Positions 22,894 to 34,734 of a stretch of DNA of 64,000 nucleotides are shown piece by piece (position 1 is the first letter of the stretch; every line of letters starts with the position of its first letter). A program made the translations under genes and the position numbers. The DNA is from Schistosoma haematobium (lineage: Eukaryota > Platyhelminthes > Trematoda > Strigeidida > Schistosomatidae). The notes beneath the pieces are model-generated. The model saw only the letters and a list, made by a program, of their open reading frames with translations. It did no database searches and was not told the DNA's origin. The stretch is taken from assembly GCF_000699445.3 (NCBI RefSeq), contig NC_067196.1, positions 75,089,864-75,153,863 on the forward strand, in the 5' to 3' direction.

Positions 22894-23326
22894 TATTTAC
22901 TAAAGCACACTATTTGTCTTATACATTTACAAACAACAACAAAAAAGATCATCTAAATTTCACCTACAGCTTCTGACATGACATTGAAAATCAGCAACCG
23001 TGTGAATAAAACTGAATTTTATCAATGAATAGAAACAAAAATAAATAAATAAATAAACAGTTACAAACATTAGGCAGTTAATTCTTTATTTATTTTTATC
23101 AAATTTAGTCTGTCTATTTATTCAAATGATATTTTATTCACTGTGTACAACATAGATTGATGTTACTATGACAGTATGTTAGTATGTTGTTGTATTCTAT
23201 GAATTACAGCTTCTAGAAAAGAACTCAAATAAATTAGTATATTACCTAGTTAAACTAGTCAATCAACAGTTATTTATTGAGTAATTCTTTAACATATAAA
23301 AAAATATACATTTTTATGGATATTTA

Positions 23327-23357
23327 AATAATAATAATAATAATAATAATAATAATT
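23327..23357. repeat. (AAT)n microsatellite
   Basis: About ten perfect AAT units. Confidence 0.95.
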
Positions 23358-23867
23358 GAACTCATTGAAGCATTGAATTAATGGTTATTCTCAATTGATT
23401 TTTTGTTATTGACCTACAATGAAAGTGAATGAGGTAAGTTTAAAAAGTACCTAAATATTCATAGAAGTTTGTGTGATCATGTTTACAGTTTCATTATAAA
23501 TTTATTATTTTTATTCAAAATGGTTATCACTTTTCATTTAGGTATGTTTTCAGATAGTCATTATTGTTAGATTATATGTTATATTCAAGGATGATAAGTA
23601 TTATTAAGGGAAATTTTACGTCTTTGATAAATTTATTATTAAGATAAAGGTTTATCTTCAAATAAAAAAATGTTTAGTAAGGTCTCATAGATTAGTGTAA
23701 CATCAAACTTTTTTACTGTATCAGTCAATTAAATGAAGCAGTTTATAAATACTCATTTGAGCTAATACTAATTGAACTGAGTTTACAAATGGTTAGTTTA
23801 ATTTTATAATGAAGCGACGAATCACTTTATAAATTAGGCATTTTTTAAAAATTAAGTTTAATATTTG

Positions 23868-24345
23868 AGATCATGAGTCAATTGAAGCTAGACCACCATG
23901 GAAAACTTGAAAGTACTGGACGTCCGTTGAGTCCTATTGTGGGACTCCTCAGCAGTGCGCATCCATGACACCGCCTCGCGAGAATCGAACATAGAACCTA
24001 CTAGTCTTGCATGTGAGCGCTTAACCACTAGACCACTGAGCCGATATCCAATTGTATTAATGTCTAACTTCAACTAATCCACGAGATTGAGTGACACATC
24101 CACCATTGTCTTCAGTGAGTTGCTATCTCACAACAAACCTGGTTGAACTCTACTGGTCACTGCTGCTCACTAGAACTCCAGGATATACCTCTTGGAGACC
24201 GTCACTAGTGAGCATATGTTGATTAATATCAGAAGGGACAAAACGGCCATCCAGTACTTCCAGGTTTTCCATGGTGGTCTAGCTTCAACTGACTCATGAT
24301 CTTAACCATTGAAATTACTATAATATCCACAAAACCCCTTCTGAT
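23868..24345 (-). mobile_element. Near full-length tRNA-derived SINE plus an inverted 3' piece
   Basis: 23868-24218 is a minus-strand copy from the 3' end ('gagtcaattgaagctagacc') through the tRNA-like promoter ('gaatcgaac', 'ccactagaccactgagcc') to the 5' end ('gtcactagtgagca'). It continues into 'atcagaaggg', which is the reversed 3' terminus, so a 3'-to-5' unit junction is present. At about 24235 the strand switches and a plus-strand 3' end follows ('ggccatccagtacttccagg ... aaaaccccttctgat'). The hammerhead of the main copy has CTGAGGA and a good helix II, but TCAA where GAAA is required, so it is inactive. Confidence 0.82.
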
Positions 24346-27300
24346 TTCTTTTTATTAATTTTCTTTTATTATGCGGTATCACTAACTGTCCATTTTGCTA
24401 CAGACTATACATTTATTTTCTACTGTTTTTTAAAAAATTGTGATGCCATTATATTATAAGTATATGGCACATACAATATTAAATAAATCATTTTAATTGA
24501 AAAAGAATTTTGGACTTAACAGAGATTCATTGAGTTTACTGCGTCAGTCAAGTTTGTGAATTAGTGACTAATTTAAGTATCTTAATTCATCGACGCTCAG
24601 TGGGTAGTTTTGTCAACATTGAGGTCTAATTCATTTTTCACTCAAACTCTACAGTAACAATTAAATATACATGATCATATCCAACTGTTGGTCAGCTGCA
24701 GTTGAAATACTTGACTCGTGATAACTTTATCTACAGAACTGTGTCGAGGGATTTAAATCTATGCGGCATAACATGTTTCTCCTACGTTCTAAATATTCAC
24801 AAGTCACGAGTGATGCACCCTTAAGATTAATGACACTTAGGGTTTCTTGTTGTTTAATTTCTATTTTATGCGAAAAGTGGTTATCTATAATGTTATATCT
24901 TTTACTTCATAATACTGATCAATGAAACCGGGTCAGTGCCAAAAAGCACATGAAATTACGTTTTTTAAAGTACTTCGTCAGCTCAAAATTAAATCCTTAT
25001 CGGAAATATATTAATTAAGCGTAGTGTCTAATTTGATCATTTTCAAAATTACTAACAACTTGTTAAAGCTATACTACCATCAGTTAAAATGGAACCCATT
25101 TACGATGAAGATCATCTTTCATTTGAAGATGTAATTAACGTAATCTACAAGATGTATACAGTAATTTTTCCTTTGTTTCAAATGCGTCTATGATATTGGT
25201 TAGTCAGAAAAGCGTATTAACAAGCAAGAAATGGAGCATCTATTTTCTAACTTCCTACTGTGTCTAAATAAGCCCTTTCTTCATTTTAATTAATGGTTTC
25301 TTATTGATCAGATACAATGGTTTTTTTATAAACTACTATTCATGACTCTATTCGGTTCAGAAATCATTAGCAAGAAGACATCTGCAAACTAAATGATCAG
25401 ACAGTTATAAGATCTACTACTCTCATTTACTGATAATACTTAATAAAACGGGTAGGTATGAAATGGAGATTACTACATAAAACTATCAGAATGATTGTTC
25501 AAGCAATTCATCTATAGATAATAATGATGAATGAAACTCTAGATAATATCTTAGATATCTCAAACATTTTAATAGATATAACTTTCGTGATATATTTATT
25601 TACTAATCGACCTTACTTTTAAGATTACGTTAGGTCATAAAACATTAGACAGCTATTCTCGTCTAGTATAGGACTTTTATCGGTAATTACCGATAAACCT
25701 CCAGTCAATCTAACATACAATAACTAAGTATAGCAGAGAACATGACACATATATCACTGAGTTGGAATTCAGCATAACATTATTTCATGTTTAATTGAGG
25801 TTGGTGTCACTCAATATTGTTCAATATTTGATGTCAGATCACAACGAAGTAACTTTGAAAAACCACCACTCTAAATAGTGATATTTTCTGAAGTTGATCA
25901 ACGACCACAGGTCGATTGATTTGAAGTGAATCATCAAGTAATAATTGATGACGCAAGTTATTTTACGATTAAGGACATGATTTAATGTCATATATCGATG
26001 AAACAATGTTGAGATATCTAAAGTTTCATACAAATATTCGTCAATATTTGAACGAATAGTTTGACAGAATATGTGCACTGAGTATATAGAAAACATTATT
26101 TAGGATAATCATATTCAAACTGATCTCAGTGATTGAAATTAAACAACTCCAACGTTTTGTCTGGACTTGTCTGGACTTCTTTACGGTAATAACCAAAATT
26201 ATCAAAGAATATAGAATGTTTAACAACGAAATCATGAAATCATATCCAATCATATTCAGATGTTGACCATAGTAAGCAGGATGACATGAGTCAGCAAGAT
26301 GTGAAAAGTCCACAATGTGAAATTAATTAAGTGAATATATGTGTATGTGTAAGTCTAAGTTATCTATAGTTTATATTAGGAGTTAAATTATTTTGTATTT
26401 GAAGTCAAGATAAAAGTGTGAACTGAAAGTGTCTTTGAAACTTCGATAGGTATGTAAAATGAGGACCACCAAATACATAATTATAATGCTAAAATATACA
26501 AACTAATTTATGTTAGTAGAACGGCGTATGTGAGATATACAGCTTGGATAGAGATAGGGTTCAATTGCTTTGTAATGATCATTTGCCAAGGGTTGGCTAG
26601 TTGAATACATCTTTCCTGTTCAGTCTATTTTGATTAGCCCATCCGAACATCTATTCCACTGTTAATCTTACTTTATATGTACCAAACCCCTTCTGAAGTA
26701 TTTTGGTCCCTTCGGAATTAATCTTGTGTCCTGTTTTTTTACTCATGTAGACTATTGTCAATCTACTCTCAAATTCCTAAAGTTTTTGTTAACATAAATA
26801 ACACATTTGCATTATTTTTATTGATAGAGATACTTTAAATTCATGAAGGAGATCAAACTTTACATTTTTAATCTTTTTAATATTTCCCTACCATAACTGT
26901 ATTGTTCTCTATATGCTGAAATAAACGACAGGTTTGTAGAAAAATAAGTTTTTTTTTAAAATTTTGATTTGACTTTAGACTTGACATGTGCTGATTCTTG
27001 TTTTCATTCGGTATGTATAACTTTGATCTACTAATAACACCTAGCCTCCATGTTCATACGAAGAAATTGCATAATCCTAAATTGGATTTCTGTAGTAAAC
27101 ATATAGTACTGGAGAGAATCACTATGTTAAACAGCCTGAAATAATTAAACTAACCCAACTCTTCCTCTTCAATATTGTGACTGTTAACCAGTGTTTATCC
27201 TGTATTTCTGATTCAAATAAATCCTGGTTTTAATAAAATTGGATTAAATTTTTAACAATTAAAGATGACAACTGTTATTTGATTTCGTATGAATAATGAA

Positions 27301-27469
27301 TGATATTTGGGGATTATGCGTTGTAGAAAATATTGATTCTTTGATATGATTAAATCTTTTTTTATGAAGAAACATGCTCATTAAGTTTATACTAATAGGG
27401 TTGTCATGGGAAATAAGTAAGGGTGGTTTATGAGAGATTATGTTAACTATTTTTGAAATTTAATAGTTG
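24346..27469. other. AT-rich non-coding sequence
   Basis: Two overlapping minus-strand frames (25839-26096, 26041-26313) lack domains and are taken as chance. The only structure noted is a 20-bp palindrome at 25677. Confidence 0.5.
25677..25696. repeat. Perfect 20-bp palindrome
   Basis: TTATCGGTAATTACCGATAA equals its own reverse complement. No family or function is recognised. Confidence 0.9.
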
Positions 27470-27560
27470 AACTCATGAGTCAATTCAAGCTAGACCATCA
27501 TAGAAAACCTGAAAGCACTGGATAGCCGTTTCATCACAGTATGGAACTTCTCACAAAACC
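27470..27560 (-). mobile_element. SINE 3'-end fragment
   Basis: 'actcatgagtcaattcaagctagaccatcatagaaaacctgaaagcactggatagccgtttcatcac' is the reversed 3' end of the SINE. It is cut within the hammerhead and followed by 'cacaaaacctct', a forward piece of the same 3' terminus. Confidence 0.72.
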
Positions 27561-27629
27561 TCTAACTCTCTTTTTCATTACTTTTGAAATCTTGAAAATT
27601 CATCAGTTCATCATTAGTCTTCTTTTTCA

Positions 27630-27685
27630 AATGCAAAATTAATTCTTATTTCGTTGGTTCTCGTCAGCTGCTTACAACCTGTGAT
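27630..27685 (-). ncRNA. Hammerhead-like motif of the PLE fragment (degenerate)
   Basis: Minus strand: GTAAGCAG, CTGACGA (complement of 27661-27667), GAACCAAC, GAAAT. This matches the 3525 hammerhead up to the start of helix III. The downstream half needed for helix I is not recognisable, so activity is unlikely. Confidence 0.5.
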
Positions 27686-28026
27686 ATTTAAAACCATAAT
27701 TACATAATGGGTTTAAATTACTTACATGAAAGAGATTGATTGGAAGTTATATTGAAGACATATTCGTATAGTATAGCAAGGGTGTAAATAAATTTAGTAG
27801 ACTGAATATTGTAAATATACACCTTATGTAAAAGAACATTGTGACAACAGTTCAAAAGGCTAGAAACAAATAAACATTGATAGGAGTAATGTGAGTAGAC
27901 CTCAGTTGATAAAATAAGATTATTAATTTGGAAGATAGTTAAAATAAAACTCAATGATGTGATAAGTGCAAGAAAGAGTTTAAAGAAAAAGAAAAAAACT
28001 ATTAAGGTGCAGTGAAGGGATATTTG
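27686..28026. other. 3' UTR-like part of the PLE fragment
   Basis: No frame of interest; the open frame at 27718-27954 minus has no PLE similarity. It lies between the stop of the nuclease remnant and the ribozyme-like end. Confidence 0.5.
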
Positions 28027-28345
28027 TCACCAAGGCAAGGAGAAATTAATAACCATCTCCTTTTGAACACATAAATCAGGTTTTTGGCGTCTGATGGCAA
28101 CCGCTTCAGTGAACTTCAGAAGACTGGAGTTTGGATGCTTACTAATCACCTTAAAGGATTGAAAGATATCTACCTGATATCCTGTGTCAAGAAGATGTTT
28201 AATGATTGTACTGTTTAGTTTTTCTTCCTCATGTTTTGAGGCTTTTTAAAACATGCTAAAAAAAATTTAAGATATTCCCTCCTTTGTGTTAGGCCAATGT
28301 AGCTGCTTTGGCAGGTACACGTAAATTTATAAATACAGTTGGCGG
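28027..28345 (-). pseudogene. PLE GIY-YIG endonuclease remnant
   Basis: Minus-strand reading gives a stop-interrupted YVYLPKQLHW(I/P)-like start, clearer in another frame as CTCQSSYIGLTQR (the YIG motif). It continues IIKHLLDTGYQVDIFQSF, KVISKHPNSSLLKFTEAVAI, RRQKPDLCVQKEMVINFSLP, W, stop (28027-28029). The order matches the other two PLE frames. A frameshift and stops in the first third make it a pseudogene; no reverse transcriptase remains. Confidence 0.8.
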
Positions 28346-28349
28346 TAAC

Positions 28350-28412
28350 AGGTTATAAGTAGCTGACGAAAACCAACGAAATAATAAAAAAATGAATTCA
28401 TGCTATTCTGTT
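28350..28412 (+). ncRNA. Hammerhead-like motif, inverted partner (degenerate)
   Basis: AAGTAG, CTGACGA (28363-28369), AAACCAAC, GAA, an A-rich helix III around ATGAATTCAT, then CTG. The core strings are present, but helix II cannot form and helix I is weak. Confidence 0.5.
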
Positions 28413-28440
28413 AAAATGTTTGTTCTTGCTCTTTTCAAAA

Positions 28441-29331
28441 TGATAAAAAGAACTGTGTATGTAAAACTAATTGTTTCAAATGAGTTGAACACATTGAACA
28501 GAACTTGTGCAATTTTGTACACACTAAAGATTATTCAATATGATTTATATACATAGTTTGAAGAGAACATTTATAAACTAAACTATTCCGTTTGTATTAT
28601 TATAAATTCAATTTTCATCAATCTTTTATTCATAACATAATGCAATAATTTTTAACACTTAACTAAAATATCACTATGCATCTGTTCATATGTATAAAGA
28701 AAAGAAGAAAAAAAAAAGGAACAATGTCACAGACACACATTATATTGTATTCAATAAAGTAATCACTATTCAAACCAAGTAAGGGGACATTCAATTTTCT
28801 TCAAATTCAAAAATCAAAACAGAAGGATATTACATAATCACTTGAATCATTTGTATTAAAAACTATAACTGGTCATTTATTTAGTTGGCTTGTTAGTTAC
28901 CTTTTTTTTCATTACATAATTTATGAATTATTTAATTTTATATGCAATTGTTACTAAAATCATTGTTGAATAATGAAAAGAAGAGAAAAAAAAGTATCTA
29001 CTGATGTAATTTTATGTTTGTTCGTTAAGTGTTTTCGCATAAATTTAACAATACAAAAAAACTATATCTGTATCTATATAAACTAGCACCGTTCACATGG
29101 TTACGTGGTTTTATTAATGATGTGTAAATGAGAAGTGAAATTTAACATGTTTTTTTCTCTCTCTCCCTCTCTTTCTTTTCTCAAAATAAAGATCATATAT
29201 AATCATCATTTGTCTGATTATAAATACATTTTTTCGAAATAAATATTTCAACTAAATTTTTATGTTAATAATAAGGATAATTGTGAATATAGAAAGAATA
29301 ATTTGGATGAGAGAGATATTTGTTTAGGTAC

Positions 29332-29391
<60 letters not shown>

Positions 29392-29504
29392 AATTAAAGT
29401 AAGCTATACACATTTCATTTATAATTTATAATTTGAATTTCGGTAAAATAATTAATTTTTAATCATAAATTAGTAATAATTAATGAAATACAATTTATAT
29501 TTAA
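28441..29504. other. AT-rich non-coding sequence
   Basis: A polypyrimidine CT run lies at about 29155-29182 and the long (AT)n tract at 29334-29389. Nothing else recognised. Confidence 0.6.
29334..29389. repeat. (TA)n microsatellite
   Basis: About 55 bases of alternating AT; one of the two longest in the window. Confidence 0.97.
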
Positions 29505-29715
29505 TAATTGAGATCATGACTTCATTGAAGCTAGAACATGATAGAAAACCTAGAAGCACTGGATGACAGTATCATTCCAATTGTGAGACTTCTTAAAAAT
29601 GCAACAATAAGATGAAACGGCTATCCAGTGCTTTGAGGTTTTTCATGCTGGTCTAACTTCAATTGACTCATGATTTTAACTAGTAAAATGACTAATAATA
29701 TCTACAAAACTCCTG
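29505..29715. mobile_element. Fold-back pair of SINE 3' ends
   Basis: A minus-strand 3' end (29508-29595, 'gagatcatgacttcattgaagctag ... gcactggatgacagtat') meets a plus-strand 3' end (29610-29715, 'gatgaaacggctatccagtgctttgagg ... tgactcatgattttaac'). The strands can form a hairpin of about 80 bp. The tRNA-like part is absent, and neither ribozyme core is complete. Confidence 0.78.
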
Positions 29716-29811
29716 TCATATTTAAGAGTTCAATACAAATTTGGATTGTGTTATATGTTTGTTTCCCTTGATTTTTGATTTAATTTCAATAAGTTTGAAA
29801 TGAATGCGATT

Positions 29812-30140
29812 ATTATTAGCTTTATTCAATATTGTAATTTTGTTATAATATAGGATTCTATGCATAAAGTATTTCAATCATTTTCCGTTTCATATTGTTT
29901 GATCAATCCTAACGATAAATATTGAGTGATAGCAATTTAGAAATTAGCAGTTTAGGAATCGATATCTGAATAATGTACATTTCGATGCATATTACCAGTA
30001 ACCACGATGTATCTGATTGCTTTGAATAGATTATGCGATTAGTAGACATGATGATGTATTAAAACAAGCAAAAATATCATAACTTTTTGAAATATCTAGA
30101 TAACAATAACAGGTAGCCCAGATATTCAAACATGCTGCCT
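29812..30140 (-). mobile_element. Solo copy of the 395-bp SINE-like repeat (shortened)
   Basis: It has the same start ('attattattagctttattcaatatt') and end ('ggtagcccagatattcaaacatgctgcc') as the copies at 6400 and 16718. Compared with those there is an internal loss around 30005-30035. It is the most diverged of the three. Confidence 0.7.
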
Positions 30141-31274
30141 AATAGAATTCAAATAATACTATACAGTATTCTGATGAATAGTATGTAATTATGCATGTTT
30201 ATCACTTTTTAGGAAGAAAAAAGAGACATATCTACTTGACAAAATAAGTTGACTGAAAGTTTAATCAGTAGACTTAGTTCTATGTGGGCATAGATACTGA
30301 ATGAAGCTGAGATAAAAATACAATTTATAAAATCTTAGATTTATGATTTTGTCAATTTACTGACTGTAGGTAACAATTTATGAGAACGGGTATATATTTG
30401 AATATCAATCTTAACGTTAAGCCTAATTTAAGATGGATATTAAGTATCAAACTAATTTCTCCATATATATATATACAGGCAATCTTGACGTTGATACTTC
30501 AGAAGTTCAAGTGATTGAAATCTTCTCTTACACTATTAAAAAAATATATAATTTGACAATGTAGTGGAAAGATGAAGGTTAACAGAACTATGGAACATAG
30601 ACTGCGTTTTCCGTGTTATTGAAACTTGTTTCCTATGCAGTCTAATATAATCTTTATCTCATATAAATATCATTACATGTTATTGTGTGATCAGACTTTG
30701 AAATTTATTGCACTGAAACACCATAGTCCTCATGAAGTCCGTCTTCTCATTGAATTCTTTATATTTATAGAACGGATTAATCATTTTAAATAGTTTTGAC
30801 GGGTTAATTTCATTAAATGTTTGAACATTCAATGTTCGATGGATTAACCTATACCGACTTTACAATGCCTATCTTAACTATCTGGATTCACAAACTCAAG
30901 TAAACAATAGATGGTTTAAACTAATAACCTTTGCATTTTAAAGTTAGTTGTTCAAGTCATAATTCCTTAGTCTCTTTTTAACTCCTACAAATGCAATATG
31001 TTGTTTACACAAATAGATTTATGAGATGTGGAATTTGTCCCAGTGCTATTGATACTTTTAATAATATATAGATTTTGGTAATATATAAACGAGTTAGATC
31101 TCTAAGTCTTTGTTTTATGTGTAAGTTGAAGTGCCAAATTCCAGATACTAGCATTTTAATAGCTACAAATGAAATAAAGTTAGGAGTTTAGAATATAATC
31201 TTATAAGTGGGAAATACTAAGAATTAAATTATTACCCGAATGGGAATATGTGTAGATTATATTATTTTCAAAAT
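30141..31274. other. AT-rich non-coding sequence
   Basis: Nothing recognised. Confidence 0.5.
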
Positions 31275-31690
31275 TGAATCCGTGAGTTATTCTAAGCTAA
31301 ACCATCATTGAAAACCTGAAAGCATTGGATGGCCGTTTCGTCTTGCTATGGGACTCCTCAACAATGTGCATCCACGATCCTGCACACGCGACTCGAACCC
31401 AGTACCTTCGGTCTCGCGTGCAAAGACCTAACCTATAGACCACTAAGACGGCATTCAAAGGCACAAGATCATTAATTGACTTAAGTCAGACATTAACACC
31501 GTTAGATGCCGGCATACTGGTCTATAGGTTCAGCATTAGCTCGTGAGACTGAAGGTACTGGTTTCGAGTCGCGTGTACAGGGTCGTGGATGCACATTGTT
31601 GAGGAGTCCCATAGCAAGACGAAACGGCCATCCAATGCTTTCAGGTTTTCAATGGTGGTTTAGCTTAAATTGGCTCATGAATTAAATTAT
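31275..31690. mobile_element. Two SINEs head to head, forming a large inverted repeat
   Basis: 31275-31460 is a minus-strand copy and 31500-31690 a plus-strand copy; their 5' (tRNA-like) sides face each other. Each has a B box ('ttcgagtcgcgtg' and its complement) and a full 3' end. The hammerhead region is identical in the two arms over 48 bases (31322-31369 and 31591-31638). It has TTGAGGA in place of CTGAGGA, a helix I of CATTG/CAATG, and intact GAA. The shared loss of the invariant C3 predicts that both are inactive. The arms are roughly 90% alike in the tRNA-like part. Confidence 0.85.
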
Positions 31691-32384
31691 TGTCAGTCAT
31701 CAATTTACTTAGTGTTATTTGTAAAGTGATATTAGTTCATTATGCAATCCGTCAGCAGTATCAAAAGAAGATATGTTGTGTGGTTAGCAGTATGATATTG
31801 TCTAGTACCCAGTACAAAAACTGAGTTATTAATTACTTTCACTGTATCAACTGGTAATTAAATTCATAGTGAAATGAAATATAGATTTTAACCATACATA
31901 GTGTTTGGTAAATAATTAATTGGATTGACATGAGTGGGTGAAAACTATAGAATTTCCGGACAATAATCATATACTCCTAATCTAAAATACATTTAAGAGT
32001 GTTGAACTCGGTTATCATGTAAATGAAAAATTTGAAATTACGTGTAGCTCATCTTTATATTCTGATTCAAGGAGTGTGAGGGTCTGTTTTTCGGTTTGCA
32101 CTCAATACGAGTACACTATTAACTGGTTCAAATCAAACTGAAATCAAGTCAGTTGTTAAATTTGGAAGCTTAGTTAGTAAACATGGGGCTAGGAATTTGT
32201 CAACAGTTGTCTTGAGACTAGTTATAATGTAGGTTTTTAATCAACTTTTAGTGATACTAAATAAGTTTTTAATCACCTTTCTTTGTTCCTATATGATTTG
32301 GTCGAGAAATACTTTAGAATATACTTATACAAAAATGATCGATATCTGAGTGTTTTTACTTTTTATAACTTGAGTTTTTGATGG
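31691..32384. other. AT-rich non-coding sequence
   Basis: Nothing recognised. Confidence 0.5.
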
Positions 32385-32490
32385 AGTTTTGTTCTCTGAT
32401 CTGAATGGTTTGGTTGTGGAGCTTTCATCGTTCTTCATCAGCACAAACTTCAGGTAGAAGTGAAGTGTTCGAATTTCTTCACACATGGCT
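32385..32490 (-). repeat. Dispersed repeat, inverted partner of 13400-13520
   Basis: Reverse complement reads 'gaacacttcacttctacctgaagtttgtgctgatgaagaacgatgaaag', matching 13410-13460 with substitutions, and ends at 'agaacaaaact' as there. It contains CTGATGA and GAAAG nine bases apart, a weak hammerhead-like coincidence without convincing helices. Confidence 0.55.
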
Positions 32491-34007
32491 CACAGCTTGT
32501 CCTATAGACCTCTATGTTGATTCATTCTTATTGACCTTAAACTTGAGCTATTAATCTTCTCCACCATCTCGATAATTTGAGTCGTCACTTTGTTCTTTTT
32601 AAATGATCAGAATTCTAAATAACTTTCACAGATCAATCAATTTACAGCCTAATTATAATTTCTCCAATGTGAATAATATGCTATTAATACATGGATTGTT
32701 CAGAAATAATGTTAATCAATTTCATTAACTATTCTCTGATGAATATTGAAGAAAACGGAATCAATATTAAGAAAGATTACTGAAATAATCCCAAAAAATG
32801 ATATTACACCTTGTGATGTGTCAAATGTTCTATATTAAACATGCTAATACAATGATCATTCTTTTTACGACTTTCAGAACAGTTTTAATTAATAGATTGA
32901 AATGGTTGAAAAATTATTGAAAATTAAAAGGTATTAAATAATTTTTCAATGTTTATTGCTAAAACGTCCTAAACCCATACATAACGGTTGTCCAGTGCGT
33001 TTTCTTTTAAAATTTTCATGGCTTTTTCAACCAATAACATTTCACTAGTAAGACTTTACAAGTGAATTATTACAACACTAACTGTATGCATGAGGAAATG
33101 AAAATGTTTTTTTCTTTGCAAAATTAATTTCTATCATAGAATGACACTGGCTGAAGGGCTACTGAAAAGTGTGGAACAATGGAAAGCTATTTTATTTCAG
33201 TTTGTGACTTTTTAGAAGTGTGCAATGATTATCCAACAAATGATGTAACCTAAAGCCTTCAAGTCTGTCAGTGTGTACAACACCTTTAGATTGTTGGGTA
33301 GTTTAGTAGTTAACACATAAATAACCTCAAAATTCGGTTCCAAAGTTGTTTTTTTCATTACCATTTTCATCATGTGTGCAGGATTTCCGAAATATTCAAG
33401 TTATCTTTTACCAGCTGTGAATAGATTGTTTCGTGTTTGATATAAAGCAAGAAGTAGAATGTTTTCAATATAAGTACCTTCTGAATTATAATTTTCACTT
33501 AGCTGAGTATTTAAAAGTGATCAATGAACAAATATTATTTTGATTAGCACATGATATTCTTTGGGAAAACTTCCGGCTAATCGATCACTGGGAAATTAAA
33601 CAAATTCAGAATTTTGGAGTTATTACTAGGAAATAATATTATTAAATGGCAATTGAATCATTTCCAAGATAATCTTATGTAATTATAAGGATTTAAAATA
33701 AATTAAGTGTATCATTTCATATGCTGATACTTTCAAACTTCGTGCCAATCTTTATTTTTTCATTACTCATATAACAACTAGTCCTCAAAGATGCTTATTA
33801 ATTTATTACAAGTTAGCTAAACAAACTGAAGTTCTATGAAACTGAATAAACTGAAGACTGCTGATTGCTTTATTCCCTTCCTTCTATTCCATTGATTTAT
33901 CTGACAAAACAATATAGCCTTTAGTGATCCTTGATTTGACTTCAGTTAGATTGTATGATAATTGTTATCGGAATATGCATCCCGCTTACTCTCGTATATA
34001 GCCATCG
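32491..34007. other. AT-rich non-coding sequence
   Basis: A possible very old SINE trace at about 32975-33045 ('cataacggttgtccagtgcg'). Otherwise nothing recognised. Confidence 0.45.
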
Positions 34008-34325
34008 ACCTAAATTGCGTTAGTGAATAACGGAATTAAATAAATCATATACAAGAATGGATTTCGAAAACGTATATTTCATATAATCACTGATCGGAAC
34101 AAGCAATCAAGGAAACGAAACGAAGCAAGCGAAGAGGAGAGGACGAGCAGTGGAGTTCGCTCACTCGCCTTCTCCACTGAGCGTCACTTCAGTCCGCTTC
34201 GTTCTCTCCTCTTTCGTTCATTCCTCTAATCGTCTGTCTGGATCAATGATTGTATGAAATATACGTATTCTCGTCTTTAGATTGTTCAATTTTATTATAC
34301 ATTGAAGCGATTTAAGTCAATAATT
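34008..34325. repeat. Fold-back repeat with arms of about 130 bp
   Basis: The left arm 'gacctaaattgcgttag ... cgtatatttcatataatcactgatcgg ... gaagaggagagga' is mirrored by 'ctctcctctttcgttc ... atcaatgattgtatgaaatatacg ... gaagcgatttaagtc'. The arms meet in a GC-richer centre around 34150-34185. The right half is also present at 14376-14575. No coding capacity. It may be two half-elements joined in inverse orientation, like the SINE pairs. Confidence 0.7.
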
Positions 34326-34734
34326 ATATACTAAGGTCGGTGGCATGTATATTTAAATGAAAATTATCATACGATATGACTGGAGTTAGATATCCGGCCA
34401 CTAAAAGTAGTGATCCCGCTGAAGACGAACCTAATGCAGCAAACTACGTCGATGATGAACCTTCAGCACTCCATAATTTTGACAAACGAACTCAACGCAG
34501 CTTACTCAATCGATAATATCATGATGCACTACTACTAAAAATAATATGTTTGTAATATTCCAATGAATAATAATTTAATTTTTCTACTCTTTGGAATATT
34601 ACAAATATATTAGTTTTATTAGTTACAATCCACCCATTAGTCAATTTAGTTGAAAATATGAAGTTAAATCTTAATTATGATAATTTACAAATATCACATA
34701 AATTTTGAAAGTGTTAAGTAAAAAAACATGGTTA
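34326..34734. other. AT-rich non-coding sequence
   Basis: Nothing recognised; it ends at the 3' end of the RTE copy. Confidence 0.5.

Larger units (their letters stand above)
21651..23867. other. AT-rich non-coding sequence with microsatellites
   Basis: (AT)n at 22859-22890 and (AAT)n at 23327-23357. No open frame of interest. Confidence 0.6.
27640..28440 (-). mobile_element. PLE 3'-end fragment flanked by inverted hammerhead-like ends
   Basis: On the minus strand a decayed GIY-YIG remnant (28345 to 28027) is followed, after about 340 bases of UTR, by a hammerhead-like sequence near 27661. The nested PLE at 2951-3632 has the same order and similar spacing. On the other flank (28350-28440) the same ribozyme region occurs in plus orientation, with the words 'aatgaattcatgctattctg' and 'atgtttgttcttgct' shared with 3565-3595. 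The element is thus framed by inverted copies of its end, as in the larger PLE. Confidence 0.72.

Noticed and set aside
32430..32460. CTGATGA and GAAAG strings as a further hammerhead
   Set aside because: Helix II and helix I cannot be formed convincingly, and the sister copy at 13.4 kb does not keep the strings.
32975..33045. Possible old SINE ('cataacggttgtccagtgcg')
   Set aside because: Only one short block matches; no flanking family words in order.
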